Shown piece by piece: positions 15,583 through 20,819 of a DNA stretch of 20,819 nt. Each line of letters starts with the position of its first letter. Within the stretch, counting starts at the first letter, position 1. Source of the stretch: Bacteroidia bacterium (GTDB taxonomy: Bacteria > Bacteroidota > Bacteroidia > JAESSM01 > NORP286); the NCBI GenBank assembly GCA_016764115.1, contig JAESSM010000183.1, forward strand, positions 1 to 20,819, in the 5' to 3' direction. The notes beneath the pieces are model-generated. The model saw nothing but the letters and a program-made list of their open reading frames with translations. It was not told the origin of the DNA and did no database searches. Made by a program: the position numbers and the translations under genes.

Positions 15583-18333
15583 ATGAAGAAAATAATTATC
15601 GGTTTAGTTGCATTCATTGTCCTGTTTGTATTGGGTATCTTTTTAATTCCCATAGTCTATAAAAGTGAAATAGTTGCCATGGTCAAAGAAGAGATCAATA
15701 ATAATGTGGAAGCAAAGGTTGATTTTAGTGATTTTGATGCAACATTAATAAACAACTTTCCTGACTTAACCATAGCAGTTAAAGACCTTAGAGTCGTTTG
15801 CATTGGAGATTTCGAAGGAGATACTTTAGCGAGTATTGAACTTTTTGAAATTACTGTTGATGTAATGAGTGTAATTACCGGAGATCAAATTGGAGTAAAG
15901 ACAATCAAAATTGATAAGCCAAGGATCAATGCACGAATCTTGAAAAATGGTAAAGCCAATTGGGAATTAACTTCAGATGATGGAACAGCAGAAGAGGATG
16001 CCGGATCTACAGAAGAAACTAAATTCAAGGTTGCTTTAAAAAATTACGAAATGAATGATGCGGTCATCTTCTATGAAGATCAGACTATTCCATTTTCTAC
16101 TAAACTTATCGGATTTACACATAAAATGACTGGAGATTTTACTCAAGATATTTTTGATCTTAAAAATAACATTGTCATTGATGCTTTGGATATGACATTT
16201 GATGGAATGAGATACATGAAGTCTGTAAAAACAGATTTTCAAGCTAACCTTGAAATGGATATGGTTAATTATAAATACACTTTTAAAGATAATAAATTAC
16301 AATTGAACGATTTATTTTTAGGGTTCGATGGTTGGGTCGCAATGCCGACTGATGATATAGATATGGACATGAAATTCTTTACTAAAGAAACTTCTTTTAA
16401 GAGCTTATTGTCTATGATCCCTTCTGCGTTTACTGCTGATTTTGCTGATGTTAAAACGGGTGGGACTCTGGCATTAACAGGTTTTGTGAAAGGTAAATAC
16501 TCTGAGACCAATACAGATACTACAATGCCTGGGTTTAATATTGATCTAAAAATTGCTGATGCGATGGTTAAATATCCTGACCTACCTTCATCAATTGATA
16601 ATATTAACATTGAACTGAAAGTAGATAATGTTGATGGTGAACCGGACAATACGAATATCAATATTCCGAAATTTCACATTGAAATTGATGGAGATCCATT
16701 TGATATGAGGTTGGCTTTGAAAACACCGGTTTCCGATCCTGATATTGATGCTGAAATTAACGGGAGATTAGATCTTGATAAATTAACCAAGGCATATCCT
16801 CTTGAAGATGAGATGAAAGTAGGTGGTATTATAGATGCTAACCTCAGAACCTCAGGAAAAATGTCAGCAATTGATGAAGAGCGGTATGAAGATTTTAACA
16901 CAGATGGGAACATTGAATTTACCAATTTGACTTATGAAGAACCGGAAATGCCATCTGTTTTGATCAAGTCGATGATCATAACATTCAATCCGAAAAATGT
17001 GAGCCTAACAAAATTTGATTCAAAATTGGGCAAAAGTGATTTCTCCGCAAATGGAACCTTGGATAACTATTTTGGATACCTACTAAGAGATGAGCCATTA
17101 AAAGGAAGTCTAAACTTGTCATCTAATTTGTTTGATGCTGACGAATGGTTAGAAGAAGAATCTGAAGATGGTGGATCTACAGGCTCAAGCCAAGTTGCTG
17201 CTGAGGATACCATTCCACTAGAAATAATCGAGATCCCAAAAAACATTGACTTCGTGATGAATGTTTCTATGAAGAAGATCCTTTATGATAATATGACCAT
17301 AAATGATCTACAAGGAGCAGTAAGAGTAAAAGATCAGGTAGCAATCATGAACAACTTGAAAATGAATATGTTACAAGGCGAGGTTGTGGTGAATGGGTCA
17401 TATAATACTCAGGATATTGAGATCCCAATTTTTGATTTTGACCTAAAAGTCAAGGCATGTGATATCCAGGAATCCTTCTATGCATTTAATACGGTTCAAG
17501 CAATTGTTCCAATGGGTAAATACACATCAGGTAGATACTCTACTGAAATGAGCATAAAAGGTAAACTAGATGATGAAATGATGCCTGACATGAATTCACT
17601 TGATGGGCATGGTTTGATGTTGGTAATTGACGCAGTTGTTGAAAATTTCAAGCCTTTAGTTAAAGTTTCACAGGCCTTAAAAATGAAGATGTTTGAGAAG
17701 TATGAGATAAAAAACACTAAAGTGAGTTTTACTATTGCAGATGGCAGAATGATTTTAAGCCCATTTGATATAAAAGATGGAGATAATAAATTCAATATAT
17801 CCGGCAATAGTGGGTTTGATAGTACTATAGACTATTTGGTTAAAGCTGATGTGCCACGCTCAATTATTGGAGGGCAGGCAAATGCCCTTATTGATAATTT
17901 CCTTGCTTTGGGAGGAGCACAAGCTCAAAATTTGATTGGAGATAGGATTAATGTCAATATAAACATTGGTGGAACTATTGACAACCCAACAATAAAAACA
18001 GGTTTTGGAGACAATGCAAGTACTGCCAAATCAAACTTACAAGATAAAGCGAAGGATGCATTAGCAAAGAAAAAGAAAGAGTTAGAAGACAAAGTAAAGC
18101 AAGAGGCAGATAAGGCTAAAGCAAAGGCAAAAGCCGAAGCTGAGAAAGCCAAACAAAAAGCCAAGCAGGATGCGTTAAAAAAGAAAAAAGAAATAGAGGC
18201 TAAGCTAAAAGCAGAAGCAGCTAAAAGAAAAAAAGCTGCAAAAGAAAAGGCAAAGGAGGAAGCAGAGAAAGCGAAACAAAAAGCAGCCGAGGAGGCTAAG
18301 AAGAAACTCAAAGGACTGCTGAAGAATAAATAA
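15583..18333 (+). CDS. AsmA-like envelope protein with Lys/Ala-rich C-terminal tail
   Basis: The product is 916 aa from ATG 15583. An uncleaved N-terminal membrane helix (about 3-26) anchors a large periplasmic portion. Residues 27-130 are the AsmA N-terminal region (IKIDKPRINARILKNGKANW), and the region before the tail, about 590-815, is the AsmA C-terminal-like part. The repeated beta-strand groups fit the bridge-like lipid-transfer/AsmA fold that links inner and outer membranes, a role known for E. coli relatives and inferred here. From about 818 to the end there is a roughly 98-residue Lys/Ala/Glu/Gln tail, probably a long single helix or coiled coil, unusual for the family core though seen in Bacteroidota members. 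The long - strand reading frame over it is a shadow. The leader and start follow from the promoter at 15526-15558. Confidence 0.85.
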   Translation: MKKIIIGLVAFIVLFVLGIFLIPIVYKSEIVAMVKEEINNNVEAKVDFSDFDATLINNFPDLTIAVKDLRVVCIGDFEGDTLASIELFEITVDVMSVITGDQIGVKTIKIDKPRINARILKNGKANWELTSDDGTAEEDAGSTEETKFKVALKNYEMNDAVIFYEDQTIPFSTKLIGFTHKMTGDFTQDIFDLKNNIVIDALDMTFDGMRYMKSVKTDFQANLEMDMVNYKYTFKDNKLQLNDLFLGFDGWVAMPTDDIDMDMKFFTKETSFKSLLSMIPSAFTADFADVKTGGTLALTGFVKGKYSETNTDTTMPGFNIDLKIADAMVKYPDLPSSIDNINIELKVDNVDGEPDNTNINIPKFHIEIDGDPFDMRLALKTPVSDPDIDAEINGRLDLDKLTKAYPLEDEMKVGGIIDANLRTSGKMSAIDEERYEDFNTDGNIEFTNLTYEEPEMPSVLIKSMIITFNPKNVSLTKFDSKLGKSDFSANGTLDNYFGYLLRDEPLKGSLNLSSNLFDADEWLEEESEDGGSTGSSQVAAEDTIPLEIIEIPKNIDFVMNVSMKKILYDNMTINDLQGAVRVKDQVAIMNNLKMNMLQGEVVVNGSYNTQDIEIPIFDFDLKVKACDIQESFYAFNTVQAIVPMGKYTSGRYSTEMSIKGKLDDEMMPDMNSLDGHGLMLVIDAVVENFKPLVKVSQALKMKMFEKYEIKNTKVSFTIADGRMILSPFDIKDGDNKFNISGNSGFDSTIDYLVKADVPRSIIGGQANALIDNFLALGGAQAQNLIGDRINVNINIGGTIDNPTIKTGFGDNASTAKSNLQDKAKDALAKKKKELEDKVKQEADKAKAKAKAEAEKAKQKAKQDALKKKKEIEAKLKAEAAKRKKAAKEKAKEEAEKAKQKAAEEAKKKLKGLLKNK

Positions 18334-18374
18334 CCATATTCACATTACTATTTAACATGATTAGTAGTAATTAC

Positions 18375-18382
18375 TATATTAG
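18375..18382 (+). promoter_or_regulatory. Possible -7 promoter box upstream of the FNR-like gene
   Basis: TATATTAG differs from TAnnTTTG by one base and equals the box seen at 3713-3720, including the following CAT. It overlaps a perfect 12-bp palindrome TAGTAATTACTA (18365-18376), which could be an operator. No good -33 TTG was found, so support is weak. Confidence 0.3.
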
Positions 18383-18423
18383 CATCGGAATTAAAATCAT
18401 CAATAAATTCGAAAAACTTTTCT

Positions 18424-19143
18424 ATGGCCAAATATGAATGGTATGATGCCAATGTTGTTGACATTCAAAATGAAACAGCTACTATTAAAAAATTCTATCT
18501 GGAATTTCCTACTATGACAAATTTTGACTTCACAGCAGGCCAGTTTGTGATGCTGGATTTGCCGATAGATCGCAAAAAAAAGACAAGAGAATATTCCATT
18601 GCATCTTGTCCGGGCACGGGAAATGTAATAGAGCTTATTATTGTACTAAATGAAGAAGGATCAGGAACTCCGTATCTTTTTGATAAAATTGAAGTTGGTT
18701 CGATTATCAAAACATCAAGTGCACTTGGAAAGTTTGTTTTACCTGCCGAGATTGATAAAGACGTTTACTTCATAAGTACCGGTGTTGGTATTGCGCCACT
18801 ACGTTCTATGTGGTTGGATATGGTTAATAATGATCGCCCGCATAAAGATGTATACATGATATTTGGTACCAGACACATAACGGACATGTGCTATCCTGAT
18901 GAAATGAATGAATTTGACCAACGGGATGATTTTAATTTTCTTCCTACCTTATCCAGAGAGGAATCTCCAGAATGGACGGGCAGAAAAGGGTATGTTCATG
19001 CGGTTTATGAAGAATTGATCGGAGATGGTAAAGATGCCTACTTTTATATTTGCGGATGGAGAAATATGATCTTACAGGCTCGTGATAGGCTATTGGAGAT
19101 TGGTTATGACCGAAAGCAGGTTAAATATGAGCTCTACGATTAA
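18424..19143 (+). CDS. FNR-family FAD/NAD(P)H oxidoreductase
   Basis: The product is 239 aa, a compact ferredoxin-NADP reductase-type flavoprotein with no extra iron-sulfur domain. The FAD domain covers about 1-108: FTAGQFVMLDL at 36-46 and the Arg-x-Tyr-Ser motif REYSIAS at 55-61, which holds the flavin. The pyridine-nucleotide domain covers about 110-239: STGVGIAPLRSM at 118-129, IFGTRHITDMCY, and YFYICGWRNMI, the usual Cys-Gly element near the nicotinamide, then a C-terminal ELYD. It is cytosolic. Its electron partner cannot be read from the sequence; ferredoxin, flavodoxin or a direct acceptor are all possible. The 3' end overlaps the start of the next small gene by 17 bases. Confidence 0.88.
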   Translation: MAKYEWYDANVVDIQNETATIKKFYLEFPTMTNFDFTAGQFVMLDLPIDRKKKTREYSIASCPGTGNVIELIIVLNEEGSGTPYLFDKIEVGSIIKTSSALGKFVLPAEIDKDVYFISTGVGIAPLRSMWLDMVNNDRPHKDVYMIFGTRHITDMCYPDEMNEFDQRDDFNFLPTLSREESPEWTGRKGYVHAVYEELIGDGKDAYFYICGWRNMILQARDRLLEIGYDRKQVKYELYD

Positions 19144-19453
19144 TCTCAGGAAATTCCTCCACAGGTTCAAAAATTTATTTCTTCTAATTATAATAGTTGT
19201 ACCCTTATTATCTCAAGCTCAGTCAGCAGAAAAAAAGCAAAAGGAGCACGATAAAAAGATAGAACAGCAGATAGTAAACCAAGATAAGGCTCAAGAAGAA
19301 GCCTTAAAGAGGCATTACAAAATGCAAGCTCCTGAAGTTCGCAAGCGAATGCGCAAGAGTAAAAGGCAAGCCAAAAGAAACAATCACAGAACACATAAAT
19401 GGTACAACAGAATATGGTATGGTCTCTTTAAGCGAAAGGTTTACTGGGACTGA
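19127..19453 (+). CDS. Small, strongly basic secreted hypothetical protein
   Basis: The product is 108 aa from ATG 19127, which lies inside the end of the FNR-like gene. Residues 17-31 (LFLLIIIVVPLLSQA) form a Sec signal peptide, cleaved before about residue 31-33. The mature part starts with a charged helix (EKKQKEHDKKIEQQIV) and continues with QAPEVRKRMRKSKRQAKRNN and an aromatic end (KWYNRIWYGLFKRKVYWD). No known domain is recognised. Small basic proteins of this style occur in other Bacteroidota; function is unknown. An earlier in-frame ATG at 19106 and a TTG-like extension at 19082 would place residues ahead of the signal peptide and are less likely. The next gene starts 31 bases after its stop, so an operon is plausible. 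Confidence 0.7.
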   Translation: MSSTINLRKFLHRFKNLFLLIIIVVPLLSQAQSAEKKQKEHDKKIEQQIVNQDKAQEEALKRHYKMQAPEVRKRMRKSKRQAKRNNHRTHKWYNRIWYGLFKRKVYWD

Positions 19454-19484
19454 TAATTATTAATTGTTCATCGTTGATAGAAAT

Positions 19485-20501
19485 ATGATAATTGATCTAA
19501 GAAGCGATACTGTTACAAAACCCACTAAAGAAATGCTTGAATATATGTTTCAGGCAGAAGTAGGTGATGAGGTTTATGATGAAGATCCAACTATCGATGA
19601 GTTAGAGGAAAAAGCAGCTCAGCTGTTCGGAAAAGAGGCAGGGTTGTTTTGTCCGTCTGGAACTATGACGAATCAAATTGCTGTGAAAGCATCAACACAA
19701 CCACAACAAGAAGTTATTTGTCATAAATATTCTCACATTTATAATTATGAAGGTGGTGGGCTATTCTTCAATTCAGGTGTTTCAGTAAAGCTTGTTGATG
19801 GTGATGGAGGTCGTTTTACATCCGCAGAAGTGGTCAATAATATTAATCCCGATGATGTCCATTACCCAGAGACGAAATTGGTAACAATTGAGAATACTGC
19901 TAATAGAGGTGGTGGTGCTTGTTATGATATCAAAGAAGTGGAGAAGATAAGTACCGCTTGTAAAGAGAACGATTTGCTGCTTCATTTGGATGGAGCACGA
20001 ATATTTAATGCTCTTGTAGAATCTGGAGAAACAGCTAGTCAATATGGAGGACTTTGTGATAGTATTTCTATTTGTTTATCTAAAGGACTAGGCGCACCAG
20101 TAGGCTCGGTTCTGTTAGGTACCAAGGAATTTATTAAGAAGTCTAATAGAATTCGAAAAGCATTGGGTGGAGGAATGAGGCAAGCTGGTTATTTGGCGGC
20201 TGCAGGAGTTTATGCTTTAGATCATAATATAGATAGATTAAAAGACGATCACGGTCGAGCCAAAAAAATTGGTGAGATGATCAAAGAGCTTTCTTTTGCT
20301 CAGAATATTTTACCAGTTTACACGAATATGATCTTTTTTGATATGGCTGATGGATATTCTGTAGAAAAGTTTTTAGAAGAACTAGCAAAGCATGATATTA
20401 AAGCGGATCCTATGGGACCTAATCAAATTAGAATGGTTACCCATCTTGACTTTAACGATGATATGTTGGAAGAACTTGATAAGACCTTAAAGTCATTATG
20501 A
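19485..20501 (+). CDS. ltaE: Low-specificity threonine aldolase (PLP enzyme)
   Basis: The product is 338 aa from ATG 19485; the upstream TTG at 19464 would add seven residues that the family does not have. The enzyme splits threonine or allo-threonine into glycine and acetaldehyde. Family marks: MIIDLRSDTVTKPT, the GDEVYDEDPTIDELE stretch at about 27-41, SGTMTNQIA at 58-66, ENTANRGGG, HLDGARIFNA at 167-176 with the Asp and Arg that contact PLP, and the Schiff-base lysine Lys200 in CLSKGLGAPVGS. GMRQAGYLAAAG completes the pattern. All key residues are present. It is cytosolic, in glycine metabolism. The stop overlaps the cytidylate kinase ATG as ATGA, so the two are translationally coupled. 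Confidence 0.9.
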   Translation: MIIDLRSDTVTKPTKEMLEYMFQAEVGDEVYDEDPTIDELEEKAAQLFGKEAGLFCPSGTMTNQIAVKASTQPQQEVICHKYSHIYNYEGGGLFFNSGVSVKLVDGDGGRFTSAEVVNNINPDDVHYPETKLVTIENTANRGGGACYDIKEVEKISTACKENDLLLHLDGARIFNALVESGETASQYGGLCDSISICLSKGLGAPVGSVLLGTKEFIKKSNRIRKALGGGMRQAGYLAAAGVYALDHNIDRLKDDHGRAKKIGEMIKELSFAQNILPVYTNMIFFDMADGYSVEKFLEELAKHDIKADPMGPNQIRMVTHLDFNDDMLEELDKTLKSL

Positions 20502-20819
20502 CGTCTATGGAAGATAAGATCATTATTGCTGTAGATGGATTTTCCTCTTGTGGAAAAAGTACTTTGGCTAAAGCTATTGCCAAAGAATTAAACTACAAGT
20601 ATATCGATACAGGAGCTATGTATCGAACTGTTACTAAGTATTTCCTGGATAATAATATTGATGTTAACAACAAAGAAATTCTTCATAAGGCTTTAGAAAA
20701 TATAGTTATCGATTTTGAATATAACAGCACTACAGACAATTATGATATTTGCCTTAATGGAGAAAATATAGAAAATGATATCAGGAAACTTGAAATTGCA
20801 CGTAAAGTGAGTGAAGTAA
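20498..20819 (+). CDS. cmk: Cytidylate kinase, 3' truncated by the window edge
   Basis: The frame is open from ATG 20498 to the window end, giving 107 complete codons of a protein normally about 225-235 aa. Cmk phosphorylates CMP and dCMP with ATP. The P-loop DGFSSCGKST lies at about 13-22 and the monophosphate-binding DTGAMYR at 37-43. The CMP-binding insert that marks Cmk should follow; LNGENIENDIRKLEIARKVSEV at the end fits bacterial Cmk. ATG 20498 overlaps the upstream stop by four bases; a second in-frame ATG at 20507 (MEDKIIIAVDG) gives a beginning closer to the family norm and could be the true start. It lies directly behind the threonine aldolase. Confidence 0.9.
   Translation, partial: MTSMEDKIIIAVDGFSSCGKSTLAKAIAKELNYKYIDTGAMYRTVTKYFLDNNIDVNNKEILHKALENIVIDFEYNSTTDNYDICLNGENIENDIRKLEIARKVSEV

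Noticed and set aside
17925..18311. Long Ser/Ala/Phe-rich reading frame on the - strand
   Set aside because: It is the antisense shadow of the Lys/Ala/Glu tail of the AsmA-like gene; composition mirrors the codons AAA, GCA and GAA.

Overview
The window looks like chromosomal DNA of a marine or environmental member of the Bacteroidota. The evidence is low GC, TAnnTTTG-type -7 promoter boxes, AT-rich leaders without strong Shine-Dalgarno sites, two proteins with type IX secretion (T9SS) C-terminal sorting domains, SprB-type repeats, and a Y_Y_Y/propeller receptor fused to a SpoIIE phosphatase. The menaquinone genes present belong to the futalosine route. No rRNA, tRNA, CRISPR array or classical transposase was seen, and no gene-free stretch exceeds about 210 bases.

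Layout. (1) 2-3616: 3' part of a very large secreted T9SS protein (BNR/propeller-like, MAM-like, PKD, five SprB repeats, sorting domain). (2) 3807-5790: a tight four-gene + strand cluster encoding TM2, DUF2752 and DUF4870-like membrane proteins and an M48 metallopeptidase, behind a possible promoter and structured leader. (3) 5996-9390: mqnE, a four-helix-bundle (23S IVP-like) gene, mqnA and a tandem-domain universal stress protein. (4) 9418-9471: a long REP-like hairpin between convergent genes. (5) 15434 down to 9482 on the - strand: propeller/Y_Y_Y/SpoIIE receptor, YigZ/IMPACT protein, secreted gluzincin metallopeptidase with FTP and T9SS domains. (6) 15435-15582: divergent promoter region with three 12-bp-phased repeats. 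(7) 15583-20819 on the + strand: AsmA-like protein with a Lys/Ala-rich tail, FNR-type flavoprotein reductase, small basic secreted protein, threonine aldolase, and the start of cytidylate kinase, which runs off the window.

The main discovery is at 7174-7654. The four-helix-bundle gene lies in a 465-bp unit bounded by 24-bp terminal inverted repeats (21/24 identical, 17 bp of it perfect) and immediately flanked by an 8-bp direct repeat AAAGTATT. This is the architecture of an inserted mobile element. It splits the intergenic space between mqnE and mqnA, and its repeats would close a stem in the transcript, much like the intervening sequences of bacterial 23S rRNA that carry this protein family. 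No transposase is present, so how it moves is unknown.

Three long reading frames appear to begin upstream at TTG codons (5957, 15452 on the - strand, 15556). In each case a TAnnTTTG promoter box shows that the downstream ATG is the better start (5996, 15434, 15583). MqnA and MqnE catalyse the first two steps from chorismate to menaquinone. The - strand block and the first gene point to a cell that secretes adhesin-like and proteolytic proteins through T9SS and senses its surroundings with hybrid periplasmic receptors.
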